From Hericium rajendrae (Eukaryota > Basidiomycota > Agaricomycetes > Russulales > Hericiaceae), in the NCBI GenBank assembly GCA_033439255.1, contig CM065883.1, positions 2,666,001 to 2,730,000 of the forward strand: DNA of 64,000 nucleotides. The letters run 5' to 3'. How positions within the stretch are numbered: position 1 is the stretch's first letter; the number at the start of each line of letters is the position of its first letter. The notes beneath the pieces were generated by a model. It was not told the DNA's origin. It did no database searches and saw only the letters and a program-made list of their open reading frames with translations. This document shows, piece after piece, positions 1 to 12,800 of the stretch. The translations under genes were made by a program, and so were the position numbers.

Positions 1-1080
1 GAAGTCGACAATCTCAGTGTGCAGGACCAGCCTAGCGAGGTGTGGGACGTAGTCCGAGAGGCGGCAGCGCGCAATACTGTGGGCCAACGCCATCTCGTCC
101 ATCTCATCGACGTGCAGAAGTCGGTGGACCGTCATCTGAAAGGCTTACAGAGTCGTGTCGACATCCACACGGCGTTCACGGCAAAAATGCAGGAGAGCGA
201 TGGTTTCGCTCCGGAGCGAGTTATAGACCAGAATGCTCAGGCAAACCAGGGGCCCTTGAGAATTGTCAACTTCTTCGGCCCAGACAATCATTGAGACCAG
301 GCTAGTTACTGGGTAAATTTTGACTTTCTGCGCTGTATACGTACTATGGTCCGTCATCCGCTCTGAAATCCACGATGTACACGTAAATGACACGAACTTA
401 CCGGAACTTTGACTTGTACTACTACTATAGCATAGGGCTGCCTTCAAAGAGGCCACATCCCCTCAATTGGTGGGTCTTCCCTGCACTTCGTATGGCCTCG
501 TATGGCCCTGCATCTGACAGAAATGAGGGAGATAAGATACCGAAAATGAATGAGCCTTTGCTCGAGACGTTGAACATCAATGAGAACGGTAGACGCATGG
601 CACTGCTGAGAATTGCAGGTGCCTACTCGCTAGCCGCATGTCCAACCATCTGCACCTTGTGCTCTCTAGCGTGGGTGATGCTACATCAGTTTCATCCCTC
701 TGGTAGCATCGTTCCTTATCCTTCCCAACGTTATCGGGTACCGTGACCAACGGTCACTGCATCCGCCAATCCCAGATTAGGTATCATCTCCAAGCCATCG
801 TTTTCCTAGCATTCTTATTTTGTTGACTCTAGTCACACGCTTTTGTACAAAATGTTTGACGTGGCTCCAACTTGTGCAGTTCGACGAACCTGACAGCGCG
901 TATCGATGACGAGAAGGCGCCGCATCAGGGACAGCCTTCCCAGTGCCTTCCCATGCCGAACACCCATCAATCTTCTCTGCAACCCTGCCCATATGGCTTT
1001 TGGCAAGTACGTATCTCTCTGCTCTATTCTAAGGCTATACGTTGATACACTGACATGGCACAGCACCGCAGCGATCGCAG
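1..1080. other. Window edge, no confident gene
   Basis: Short open frames exist on both strands: a 91-codon frame at 19-294 (+), and on the minus strand frames at 145-456 and below 150. None shows a domain I recognise, and they overlap each other. The minus strand from about 140 down to 1 is open and rich in Leu, His and Asp, so it could be the end of a gene lying mostly outside the window, but this is a guess. From 780 to 1080 I see only unsupported short frames. Confidence 0.4.
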
Positions 1081-1088
1081 TATAAGAA
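1081..1088 (+). promoter_or_regulatory. Candidate TATA box of the carboxypeptidase gene
   Basis: TATAAGAA lies 74 bp upstream of the ATG at 1155, a normal distance for a fungal promoter with a short 5' leader. This is motif and position only; the transcription start is unknown. Confidence 0.4.
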
Positions 1089-1154
1089 GGGCGCCTGGCG
1101 CGCGTACAAGCGCCGTCGCCGCCGTGCTACCAAATATTCCTCATCCGACCGTAC

Positions 1155-3623
1155 ATGGCGCGATTCTCCCTACAGCTCGTGGCGCTAGCCGCACTGAGCG
1201 TTCTCAGCGCAACCTTGGGAACAGCGGGTGCGCGCCAGACGTCGCCGCATGCGATCAACGCGAAGCGCGCCGCGGCTGCGAAGCGTTGGAGCGAAGCCAG
1301 AGCCAGCGCGCGCGAGGGCGAGCTCGTGCGACGCGCGAACAGCGGTACCGTGAAGAACATCACGTTCTCGAACCCCAAGGCATCTGGTGCGTTGTTGTCT
1401 GCGCTGGATTGGAAATAGGCACTGACCGTGCGGTTAGAGTTCTTCGTGGACGGCTCGTCCATCCCGCTCGTCGACTTCGACGTCGGGCCCTCGTGGTCCG
1501 GTCTGATCCCCATCAGTGGAGACCAAAACGAGACAAGAAAGGTATAGTCGGGTTCACCGAAGTTGCGCCCGACCTCGACTAACGTTTCATCTTAGCTCTT
1601 CTTCTGGTTCTTCCCTCCTGGCCCTGAGGGAAGCCTGGACGATCTGGTTTTCTGGTAGGCCCATTAGTCAAACTCATTCCGCATGGACACTGCTTACATG
1701 GCGCATTGCAGGACCAATGGTGGGCCGGGATGTTCGTCGCTTGAGGGTTCGTTCCAAGAGAACGGAGTAAGCAATGTTTCGTCCTTCGTAAGGCATTGTA
1801 AAATCTGAATATATGCATAGCCCTTCACATGGGCCCCCGGCCAGGCGAAACCCACGCCGAATGAATGGAGCTGGACAAATCTGTCCAGCCTTCTTTATGT
1901 GGAGCAGCCCGTCGGCACAGGTTTCTCGCAGGGAAAGCCTACCGCTCGTGTGAGTATGATGTTTGCATACAAGTGCATGCATAAGGCTGATACTAAGTCT
2001 TCTACAGAATGAGAACGACGTCGCAGAGCAGCTCGTCGCGTTTATGCAGCAGTTTCTGGACATTTTCAGTGAGCTCAAGGGTAAGAAATTATATCTTACG
2101 GGCGAGAGTGTAGGTGCATTTCCCAAACTATGTGACATTGGTTGACTCATGGAGGAATCCAGTACGCCGGGATGTATGTACCTTGTGAGTTGTTCATTCC
2201 TGCGCCGGGATATCATTGAACAGTGGAAACCAGATATTGCCAATTTCATTTACGAGAACCCGAGCTCGCTTGACCTGAACCTGCAAGGCATCTGGGTCAG
2301 CGATCGTGAGTCGCACTTGCCGCACATGTCCAATTCCTGATTTGACGAGAACACTAGCCGTGCTCGGTTGGGACGTCGTGCAAACCCAGATCCCCGCGGT
2401 GGCCTTTGTGCACAAGTACGAGCACGTCTTCGCGTTCAAGTAAGGGTTTCCGCTTCCCTGCATGCCCGGACACGTAATGACTTGGATTGCACCGGCAGCC
2501 AGTCCTTCATGGCCGAATTGGACTCGATCGCTGCGCGGTGCAACTACTCCGACTACTTCGAGAAGCACGTCAGCTATCCGCCGACAGGGCTGTTGCCGCT
2601 GCCTGGACGATCAACGGAGTTCGAGCGAGGCTGCGACGTGTGGGACATGATCTTTGATGCGGCAGTCATCGTCAACCCTGCATTCAACATCTACAGGATC
2701 TTCGATACGGTAACGTACATGGTGGGCTCGAAGACTCACGGAGTTCTGATATCGCAATGGAACAGTTCCCGATCTTGTGGGACGTGCTCGGCTTCCCGTG
2801 CGTCTTCAGGCTCGCGTAGTCGTGTGTTATGTGCTGACCGCACTGGCAGAGGGTCCTTTGAGCAGATACAAGTCTCGCCGCTGTACTTCGACCGATCGGA
2901 CGTGAAGGCCGCGATCCATGCGCCGCAAGACGTGGACTGGGCGGAGTGCTCGAACGTGAACGTGTTTCCTCGCGGAGACGCGAGCCTGCCGCCAGCGTTT
3001 ACAGTACTGCCAAACGTGATCGAGAAGAGCAACCGGAGTGTAATCGTGCACGGCCTGGGCGACTTTATTCTGATCGCGGAGGGGTGAGTCAGACTCGTTT
3101 GGATCCCTGCGCAACGCACTCGCTAAATGGGGTGCACGGCCAGCGCACGAGTCGTCCTGCAGAAGTGAGTGTATTTGTCTCGATGCGCGTCTGCTTGCGG
3201 CTTCTGACGCTCATGTGCCGACAGTATGACCTGTATGTGGATTGCCGTGTGTTCTTCGAGAGCGATGTGATCGACCTTTCTCGCTTTAGGGAACGGACAA
3301 CAAGGCTTCCAAACACCCATTGGGAATGACTCATTTATAGTTGACGGCGTCGGCGCTCTAGGGAACATGCATTCGGAGCGTGGTCTCACCTATTTTGAGG
3401 TCGCTTTGAGCGGCCACATGTGAGTCCTGCTCCAAAGCCTCTCGTCCTCTCGTCCCCTGTCACTGAAAAATATATCTAGGGTGCCCCAGTATTCCCCAGT
3501 GGTAAGTCTTTCGCTGCAGGGATGCTCCGACTACGAAAAGGCGCTGACTGATTGCGTCTGCCCGGTGAACAGGCTGCATTCCAAATCATGTCGTACCTGA
3601 TGGGCTTCCGAGAGAATCCTTGA
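1155..3623 (+). CDS. Secreted serine carboxypeptidase (peptidase family S10)
   Basis: Exopeptidase that removes C-terminal residues from peptides, probably secreted or vacuolar. The protein starts with a hydrophobic signal peptide (about residues 1-25, ending near GTAGA). It has the S10 landmarks in order: an NGGPGCSSLEG oxyanion-region motif after 1712, the nucleophile motif GESYAG (catalytic Ser codon 2107-2109), a segment around HGLGDFILIAEGT that should hold the catalytic Asp, and GHMVP with the catalytic His (codon 3415-3417). The frame closes at a TGA at 3621-3623 after a conserved hydrophobic end. About ten short introns are needed. Clear ones are 1387-1437, 1542-1595, 1655-1711 and 2110-2162. 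Two introns sit exactly at the catalytic motifs: one directly after the Ser codon and one inside the Met codon of GHMVP. The gene looks intact. S10 assignment is very secure; the exact peptidase type is not. Confidence 0.93.
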
Positions 3624-4029
3624 AGTTTGGGCGCAAGCGGGCGCCTGCCGACCTATAGATCTGGCGCACGTCGCAAGGGCGCAAGATCTGGTCCCCAGAT
3701 GGATGGATTGACTCTGTTGTAACCATACGTAGTAACTTGAAGAGAAAATCGACTACGATGATGGTAAATTGAAAAGAAATACTGGACGATACACAAAAAT
3801 CTTCGGATGCAGCATTTGGCTACATATATTCAGAAGGTGTGTGGCACGATATGAGAATTGAGGAATGAGCAACTCGTTTTCGTTAGACCGCTGAAAGTTT
3901 GTGGCGAGAAAGCGCAGTCCGGGATAAGCGCTTAAGCGCCGAGCGTGGGAAATCATGTGACTCATCGTCTTAATTCAGTTGCAAAATGGTTTTTGAGCGT
4001 CAAGTGCCTCTTGTCTCTTAACCACCACC
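3624..4029. other. Intergenic region between carboxypeptidase and HRP1-like gene
   Basis: About 400 bp holding the 3' end of the carboxypeptidase transcript and the promoter of the next gene. The minus-strand frame at 3753-3965 has no recognisable feature. I see nothing else. Confidence 0.6.
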
Positions 4030-6163
4030 ATGTCTGAACTTGATGCTGATCTCTATGGTGGTACGTCGCAGTCGCTTTTCATGGTGTTCCTGCCATTTCA
4101 TGTCATTTTTTCGTCAGATTTATACGGACCGGACGAAGGTGAATTCGCTGCGGAACCTCCCAAGGAGTCAATCAAGCAAGAAGCGCAGGAACCAACGCCA
4201 ACAACACCTGTATCCCCCGCACCTTCAAAACCTGCTGTGAGCGCTGCGACGGCCGCGAAGGAGGAGGAAGTTCCTTACAAAAAGAGCCCGCCACCGGCCC
4301 CCATACCTGTCGTGTCTCTAGCCCCTACTGTCGACACTACGCCTCAAACTGCTCCTAGGCCTCCCAGTCCAGTTACACAACAGATTCCCACTTACCAAGA
4401 ACGCTCGGAGAATGGGTATCCACAGGGTGTTCCATACACACCGCAGGAAGGCGGGTACGGCGCCACGGCTGTCGGCACCGAGCGGTCGGTCAGGCCGTCC
4501 GAGATGAAAGACGAAGGGTGAGTAGAAAGCATACTGCTCTTGGCTGATTCGATTCTGTGGTTCAGGGGAACGCCTACGCGAGCGGGGGCGATGTAGTGTC
4601 TTGGACACATCGAAGCCCTGGATGTCGGGACATGCATCTGTAGCCTGACTCGCTGTAGATCCCTGTCAACCAACAATGTCACAACCTAGGAGTACGACTA
4701 GCTCTACCGTCGCTCTAGCGTATGCGTTCTCTAGGTCTAGGCTAGCACATAGAAGATGTCCTCCGTATAGTCATCTTATCTCCTTTCTTCTGTGCTATCA
4801 TCCTCCATGTTTTAGGTTACCGGTACTAATAGTCATCTCCGCCTTTTCCGCATATCGCGCGTCTGTTCGCACCTGCTCCTGAACGCCACATCACGTCCCG
4901 CCACGTTGCACATGCAATTTGTAATCTCCGTCATGCAGCAAGATGTTCATTGGTGGGCTCAACTGGGACACAACAGATGGTATTCTGGTTTAGCTTCTGT
5001 ACATCCATGTTCGTAGTACTAAATTAGCACGTCGCCAGAATCGCTCAGAAAATACTTCAGTCAATTCGGAAAAGTTGACGCATGCACCATCATGCGCGAC
5101 GCCGCAGGTCGCTCTCGCTGCTTCGCCTTCCTCACCTTCGAGGACCCCGCGTCTGTCAATGCCGTGATGGTTAGGGAGCACTTCCTCGACGGCAAGATTG
5201 TAGGGATCTCGTCGCTTTCTTGGCAGTAATAATTTGTCTTAATAGAGCGCGCGTCTTTGACAGATCGATCCCAAGCGTGCGATTCCCAGGCAGGAACACC
5301 AGCGCGCAACGAAGCTCTTCATCGGTGGTCTTGCAGGCAGCGTCACGTCCGAGTCGATGCGGGAGTTTTTCTCCCAATTCGGAAAGGTCGTCGACTCCAC
5401 TGTCATGCTCGACAGGGAGACAGGCCGGAGCAAGGGCTTCGGTTTCGTCTCATTCGAGGACACCGACGTCAGCCCTTTCCTGGGCTTTGGCAACCTCGAA
5501 ATTGACGGAAAATTGGTGCGCAACACATCTATCATGCTGTCTTTGTCAGCGAGACTGACACTACTCCAGATCGACGTCAAACTAGCGCAACCACGCTCTC
5601 AGCGCGACTTTGACAGCGGTGGCGGCGGCGCGGGGCGTGGCGCCGGTGGAGCATATGGTGGCCAAGTCGGGATGGCCGGTGGTTTCGCCGCCCAGGCTGG
5701 CGGTCAATATGGCGCTCCGGCGGCAGCCATGGTCCAAGGCCAATCGCCGGGCGGCGGCACCACGCCCTTCGACCCCCAAGCGCTGGCCACGCTGTATACG
5801 CGCATGTTCCAGCAGATGGGTGGAATGAACCCAATGATGGGCGGCGGCATGAATCCCATGATGGCAGGTGGGATGGGCATGAGCATGGGTGCTGGAGGAA
5901 TGGGACGGGGTATGAGTATGGGTATGGGCGCCGCCGCTGGCGGGGCCGGGGCTGGAATGGCCATGTCTGCAGATCCCCGAGTCGGGATGGGCAGAGGAGG
6001 TCAAGCAGGGCCAGCGATGATACAAGGAGCGAATGTAGGCCCGGGGCCTAACGTTCCCCGCGGTCCTCGGGCAGCGATCGGTGGCGGTCCACCGGGTGTC
6101 GGGCCTCAGCGGGCAGCACAGCGGGGCCAGCATCAGCACGGTTATCATCCCTACTCTCGTTGA
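4030..6163 (+). CDS. HRP1: Two-RRM hnRNP protein, Hrp1/Nab4-like
   Basis: RNA-binding protein resembling yeast Hrp1, a cleavage factor I component that binds 3'-end signals and shuttles with mRNA. It starts MSELDADLYG, followed by an acidic and Pro/Thr-rich leader. RRM1 begins KMFIGGLNWDTT and ends DGKIIDPKRAIPR; RRM2 begins KLFIGGLAG with RNP1 KGFGFVSF. The tail, from about 5600, is rich in Gly, Met and Ala with GGMNPMM-type repeats. Introns read as 4061-4117, 4518-4938 (421 nt, unusually long here), 4980-5038, 5200-5263 and 5516-5569. The last is 54 nt with no in-frame stop, so retention would only insert 18 residues. RNP1 of RRM1 reads RSRCFAFLTF, with Cys where Gly is usual. The RRM1 match to Hrp1 is strong; Musashi-like proteins are the alternative. 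Confidence 0.88.
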
Positions 6164-6451
6164 TTCCCCAGCACATTGCGCTTCCTGGGTCCTTGGCATC
6201 TATAGTCACGGAGGGACAATTATGTAGCATGAGGGCTCTGCGTGTCTTCCTATTCTGTATTATTCGTCGCTATTATTGACTATAGTAGGTTCGATTCTGT
6301 ACATAATCCACCTCTTCCGCTTTCAAAGACTTGTCGATTTGTCGAAATGCCTTGCGAGATGTTATGCTAGACGAGACCGCTACTTTGAACCCATGGCACA
6401 AAGAGTTCAATAATATACACCCCGATGACTACACGATATGTAGCTGAAATT

Positions 6452-9400
6452 TCAGATCCGCGATTTTGCATCAACGAATACGCATCTATCCCATGACAAG
6501 ACCTCCCCACGGTCAGTGACACCCTGTACATAGAAACGTACCTCCCCTGCTTGACGGACCGCCTCTGGCAGCATCTCATCACCAACGTACATCCGATGTG
6601 CTCGACCATCCAGCCCTGTAGTCCCAACAAATGTTGCGAGCTCAGGGCCGCCCACATACCCATCCGCCGAATGCTCATGCGCGTACACATTGAAGTACGC
6701 AAAGGCATGCGCCCAGCGATCCGACGTGTCGAGCAGCCAGACCGGGTTCGGGTCGTCGGCGGCAGGGATCGCCGACGGGGCGGGTGCGCCGGGGAACGAC
6801 CACACGATTTCCCACGTCAGGACACCGCAGAGACTCTGTGCATCGGGCGTGTGCTGAAAATCGGCCCAGAGGATGCGCGGCGAGGGCGAGAGGGTGCCGG
6901 CGGGCGGAGCGGAGGGGTAGACGGCGATCTGGCCCAGCAGGATGGAGAAGCACACAGCCTCCGACGGATCTTCAGCCGCGACCCCGATGACGAGGCCGAT
7001 CGCGACGCGCTGATCCTCAACAGCGGCGTTCCCGTTGAGCGTGAACTGCAGCGACTGCTTGGTCCAGCCGTTCGGCAGATCCTCTGCGGCCGAAATGGGC
7101 GACACGTCGAGGACGTCCGGCTTCCCGTTCGCAGGCTTCAGCAGGAGGCCGATATCCAAGTCGGCGGACTCGCAGGACGGCGTCTTTAAGACGACGTGGG
7201 CATCGTACGACTGGCCGCGCGTGACCGCGAGCGACTGCACCGGCAGCCAGAAGCAGCGGGAAAACGCGTCCTCGGATTGCGATCCGGCGAGCGAGAACGC
7301 GACGCGCAGGCTGTTCCCGCCCACCCATGCCTCGTCGAAGCAGAATGCCGTAGAGGCGCCCGGGAGCGCCTCGTCGCGCTCGCCGTCCTCCCACTGTAGC
7401 TCCGGGCGCGGCCAGACAAGATCGCCGATGGCGGTCTGCTTGTCCACGTCCGTCCAGCCTGCCTCGGTCTGCAGCACCTGCGCGCCGTTGACGAACCACG
7501 CCCAGCCGACACCGGGACAGAACGCGGTGCAGAATGGGAGCACGCGTGGATCGGGCGGCGGGCGCTCGACGAAGAAGTCGCGCAGCGGGTGGAAGGCGTC
7601 GCGTGGGCATTCAGGCTCGCCTTCGCGGAGGGGTGCGGGTGGTACAGCGACCGCTTCGTCGCGCGCAGACGGCCCAAGCCACAGCAAGCGCTCGAGCATC
7701 CACCATGCCTCCCAGCTCCATCCCGGCTCGTCCTGCTGGCTCTCCCACGTCCAGCCTTTCCCGAAGAGCGCGACGCTGAGTCCGCGGGAGGCCGGGTCGA
7801 TGTGTTGGATGGCTCGGTAGCACCCGAGGCCGCCACCGCCGTGCGAACCGCGGCCCCAGACATCGACGCCGGTATAGATGTCCTGCAGTGTTTTAGGCAT
7901 GGTTTGACGTGAGTTGGTCGATAAAAGCGCGGGATCGAGGCTTCGAAAGTACTGCGCAGTGAGGGACGGGAAGTGCGGAGGCCAAGTGTAGTTGGTGAAG
8001 AAGCCGGTCGATGGGATGAAGAAGGGCAGATTGTAATTATTCAGTCTATCTTGCCACCGCAACTGTCCCGTATACACAATGCTATCGTACCTGGATGTGG
8101 ACATTGATAAGAATGAAAAACGCGCATACAAAGTATCGCACGTACCAGATAACCTCAGCATGTGGCCCAACCTTGGTCTTGAGTTCTATTTCGAGAAGGG
8201 CGATCCAAGCGGCGAGAGCTCGAGTCTGCCCAATGCCTCCACCCATCGGATACTCGAAGTTCAGCAGGTAGCCATCAAAACCGCGTTGATCGGCCAACTC
8301 TGCTAGGACGCGAGCGTAGTGCGGCGAGACAGGAACAGAGTCGTCGCCGGAAGGGGAGGCGGGGCCCGTCGGGGAGCCTGGAAGCTTGCCGAAGAGCAAC
8401 CGGAGACAGTCGCCTTCGCTCTCTTTGTGCTCGAATATTCTGGGGATCAATGTTAGAATGTACCATGTAATCATCCTCTACAGATCGGAAATGTCACAAA
8501 TGGGTATTTAAACTTTCCCAAGTGCCACGCGAGATGTGAGAGTCCAGTTTGGAAAAATATAAACTTGCAAACGAAACAGGCAATGCTCGGCAGCCAAGTG
8601 ATGAAATCACTGAGCTCTTCATCTACTGTCAGAAAATTTGGCCCGAGGTTGAGAATAGTCTCAGGCACATTAAATCCAGCCCTCGTTCCGTTCCAATGGA
8701 ACAGGAATGGCGAGTTCTGCGGGCTCATCCAGATACAGACAGACAGACAGAATCTGGGATTTCACCGAGGCAACATCCCATCATTCGACTGAAAAGAAAG
8801 CACGTGCCCGAAATTACATCTGTCTTGGGACCAGACATATGGAGGGATCCAGCGCCACCGCAGAGTGGACCCGATGTAAAGTGGATAGTGGCACATTGAT
8901 GTACGGACCACGAACGATGGCGGAGCCGCATCTGCTTCAAGAACCAATGCGGATGCAAGAGTGAGGGCTGTAAAAACCTCTCGAATCCACCATCCACTTC
9001 CAAATCTAAAGCAGAAACGACGACGAGAAGTTCAGATCGGAGAAGTGCAAAGATTGCGACCCCGGATAGGTGACGCTCGACAGCCGAATGAGAAGGGGCC
9101 GAAGTCCAAGAAAACACGGACGAGCCAAAGGTGAAGATAACCAGAATCCATGTCGAAGCAGGCAAGCAACTAAGAAAATATCAACGTACAGCGTGCCAAG
9201 GATCTTCACGCCCTGACGGTGTGCAGCCGTCGTCCATCCGGATGGAGGTATGGTCACTCGATGATGCGAGAAACTGACAATCAACGGTGATGAATGTGAT
9301 AAATCGCAGATGTGACTTACTACACAAAGACATTGCATAGATGCCAGAAGTTGAATGTATATGTTATGTCCGACGGGACTTCGGCGTAGCCTCCCTAAGA

Positions 9401-9691
9401 AAATGCAGGCTAAGGCAAGGTCGGAGTGTGTCTTACGACAGAGACATTTCATTTACTTTGAAGTCATGACAAACCTACAAGACATGCTCAGGCAAACGTG
9501 GCATTCAAAGGATGCCAACGTACCAACAGCTTTCCATGTCTATCAGTTGGTATATGGCCACCCGGGAAGCCGATGGTGCCTCGTAACTTACCTGTGGGCT
9601 TTTCTAACCAAACATCCAGATCGGCGAGTGAATCAAAGAAAGGAGCATTCTCTTTGAAAGATGGTGGATGTTCCTTGCCACGCAAGGGCAT
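6452..9691 (-). CDS. Endo-beta-N-acetylglucosaminidase, glycoside hydrolase family 85
   Basis: Cytosolic-type ENGase that cleaves the GlcNAc-GlcNAc core of N-glycans, probably for turnover of free or misfolded glycoproteins; no signal peptide is visible. Exons, 5' to 3' on the minus strand: 9691-9524, 9474-9457, 9394-9321, 9273-9190, 8439-8146, 8090-6452. The start MPLRG is at 9691; an in-frame ATG at 9742 is possible. The active-site stretch GFDGYLLNFEYP carries the Asn-x-Glu pair typical of GH85, followed by EVIWYDS and YTGVDVWGRG. The C-terminal half is a beta-rich accessory region. Odd features are an 18-nt exon and a 750-nt intron (8440-9189). The gene is divergent from RNA14, with 164 bp between the two starts. 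The family call is secure. Confidence 0.92.
8440..9189 (-). other. Unusually long (750 nt) intron inside the GH85 gene
   Basis: The family protein runs straight from HRQGVKILGTL into IFEHKESEGD, so this DNA must be spliced out. It has a GTACGT donor and a CCCCAG acceptor. Neighbouring introns are about 50-60 nt. The stretch contains a short TCTG microsatellite near 8740-8755 and open frames without a recognisable product. Confidence 0.7.
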
Positions 9692-9855
9692 TGTCGACGT
9701 CGGACAATCGTTGTCGTCGTTGTTCACGACGACTACCGTCACTACAGTAGAAGAGCCACCTGTGACACGACGTCACATTGTGGTACAAAAGTACTCGTCT
9801 CGTGACAAATCGAACGGTCAACTGAGCGCGCCCAGCACCAACTTGCCTTTGGAAA

Positions 9856-12800
9856 ATGTCCGAATCTCTTCAGACTTTCGATATCGGCCAGGGTGCATCA
9901 CAAGAGAGCGATACGACGCAGCCATCTCAAGAGCTTCTCGAAGTCCTGCAGCAACTGCAGAAGACGACACCGCCGGCCACGCAAAATGGCAACCCGAAGG
10001 TAGAACAGGACGTTCCGACAGACCCGCCATCCGAGTGGGATGTTCAGCGAGCACAACTTCGGGAGAAGCCAAAAGATCCCGAAGGTTGGAACCGGCTGGT
10101 CGACATCGCCGAAAGCTCTGGCGACCTCGAGAAGATTAAGGAGACATACGAGGCCTTGCTCGAGATATATCCGAACACGGTATGCTTACCTGTCGTTGCA
10201 TCGTGGATCGCTTCGCTGAACGGTAGGGTAGTCCTCAGCCCAGATTGCTTATCTCAACCATTTCCTGAACCCTGGGTCGTTTCAATTTGCGGAGAGCCTT
10301 TTCAAGAGGTTCCTACTGAAGTCGCCTTCAGTTGACCTTCTCAGATTCTACGTCACATACGTCAGGTTCGTTGCATTGTGTATGTTCGTCTAGGAATCAT
10401 GCTGAATTGCTTTGTGCAGACGAATGAATGTTGACCCTGATTCACGAGATACCGTCAGAAAAGCATATGAATTCGCTCTCAACCACGGTGGTCAAGATAA
10501 GGACAGCGGCGACATCTGGATGGAGTATATCCAGTTCTTAAAATCCGGAGAGGTGTGTATTCTCCTGCATGTCTTTAATCACAGGTTCTTCCGATGTCTC
10601 TACAATGTCGAATCACCATTGGTTGACCTCCTCGGCCCGAGTGATAGTGATGTGCGCGTGTGCCCCCCTTTTCGTCTGATGCTGGATATGTCCTCGCCGC
10701 GATGTGTGACACCCTTGTGCCCAAATTTCGCCCGACACCTGCCCAATCCATTGTCCAGAGGCTTACGTGCTCGTTATACTTCCAGACGAATTCAACATGG
10801 GAAGAACAGCAGAAAATGGATGCCCTCCGCAAGGTCTATCATCGTGCTGTGCAGATCCCGCTGGAGAACGTCGAGGCAATATGGCAAGAGCTCGAAGCAT
10901 TTGAGAATGGCCTGAACAGAATTACGGTGAATTGTTCGGCAAACTCTATCAACAACGTAGGCTGACTGATGCGGACGCCGTAGGCCAAGAAATTCATGAG
11001 CGACTTGTCGCCATCGTACATGCAAGCACGGACTGTATTGCGTCAACTGCAACGTCACCTCGGCCCCTTATTCCCGCCGCCACCGCCTTCGTCCTCAGCG
11101 CGTCCTCCGCTCTATTTACCACACCTGCCGACGTTCAATGCGGCCGAGCGTGCGCTGGTAGGCGCTTGGAAGAACTACCTACGATGGGAAGAGAGCAACC
11201 CGCTTGAGATCGAGGACAAGGACAAAGCAACTTTTATTGCGCGCGTGCAGGGGGTGTATCGCAAGGCAGTCGTCCGCATGAGGTTTTTCGGCGAAATATG
11301 GTGCGATCATCTCACCATGTTCTCGACTGATGCTCATAATAGTATCCGTAGGTACATGGCATATGTCTGGACCAACAGTGTTGGTAAGTCAGACGAGGCT
11401 ATCAACCTCCTCAAAGCCGGCATCGAAGCGAATCCTACCAGGTCAGCTCCCATCGGTTAGAATCCAATTGTCGCTAACGTTGTTACAGTTTTGTCCTTAA
11501 CTTTGCCTATGCCGAGACACTTGAGATCAACCAGCAATATGCCGAAGTCCACGCTCTCTATGAGAAGTTCCTCGAGAATTTGAAGCATGACCTCGATGAC
11601 CTCGAGAAGCGTGTGAACGCCGCGAATCCTGATGCAGCCGCTACGAACGGCGCTGGCCAGGGTCTGAGTCAACAATCATCGCATTCTCAGATGACAGAAG
11701 GCGGTGTGCAGTCAAACAACTCGTCATTCAATTCGCAAGGCTCCGACGACAAGCCTCCGAAATCTAAGGAGTTGACTGAACGCAGACGCGAGTACGGCTT
11801 GGTCTGGACGATGTATCTACGCTTCGCCAGGCGGGCAGAGGGCGTGAAGTCCTCTCGCAGCGTGTTCGGCAAGGCGAGGAGAGAAAAATGGACTCCGTGG
11901 GAGGTTTACGAGTCTGCAGGTATGCTTCAAGGCATTCAACCGCTCAACATGCACTTACTGTTACCCCCAGCACTCATGGAGTATCATTGCACGAAGGATA
12001 CAGGCGTCGCGAGTCGTATCTTTGAGAAGGGTATGGAGATATTTGGCGACGATGTTGACTTCGTCGCTCATTACCTGGGCTTCCTGCTTTCTGTGAATGA
12101 TGAAAATAGTGGGTTGCATTGAATTAGTCCGTCTGATGTTACTCATACTGCGGTATCTAGATGCGCGTGCCGTCTTCGAACGTTCTATCAGCAGTTTCCC
12201 TGCCGACCGTGCTCGCCCGCTTTGGGAACGATGGGCCCGTCACGAGTATCAGTATGGTGATCTGGCCGCCGCACTGCAACTTGAAAAACGGATGGCCGAG
12301 GTCTATCCAAACGGTAAGTATATATTTCTGTTCCATTCGTTCCCAGTTTACATAATTTGTATGCTAGATCCTCCTATCAAACGTTTCGCGCAACGTCACA
12401 CGTACCACAGTACAGATGCAATCGCCTCCCGCGACCTCGGCGTTGCCATGGCCCGTCAGACCAGTGCTAACGGCAGCTACAACGGGTCTACGGCATCGTT
12501 AGGTCGGACCGATACGCAACAGTCTCTGCTGGCCCAAATGCCCAGCCAGCCTGCCGCGCCCGCTCCTGCCGCGCACAAGCGCCCCGCGACGCCAGACATC
12601 AAGCGACGCGAAGATTCGTATGCACCGCCGTCACACAAGCGCCAACGGCCGTTGTCCCCACCGCCTCGAGACCGCTGGGAAGGACACGGACGCAGACGGT
12701 ATGGAAGCCCGAGCTGGGATCGCGACAGGGAGCGTGAGGTGCCTCCGCCCCGCCGTGGCGGCAAGGAGCCCGAGGAGGAGAAAGGCGTCACACTGCCTCT

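Noticed and set aside
7035-7820. 261-codon + strand frame
   Set aside because: Shadow of the GH85 gene in GC-rich DNA; the minus strand carries the recognisable enzyme.
8725-9165. 146-codon minus frame inside the GH85 intron
   Set aside because: The family protein is continuous across this gap, so including it would insert foreign sequence; no domain seen.
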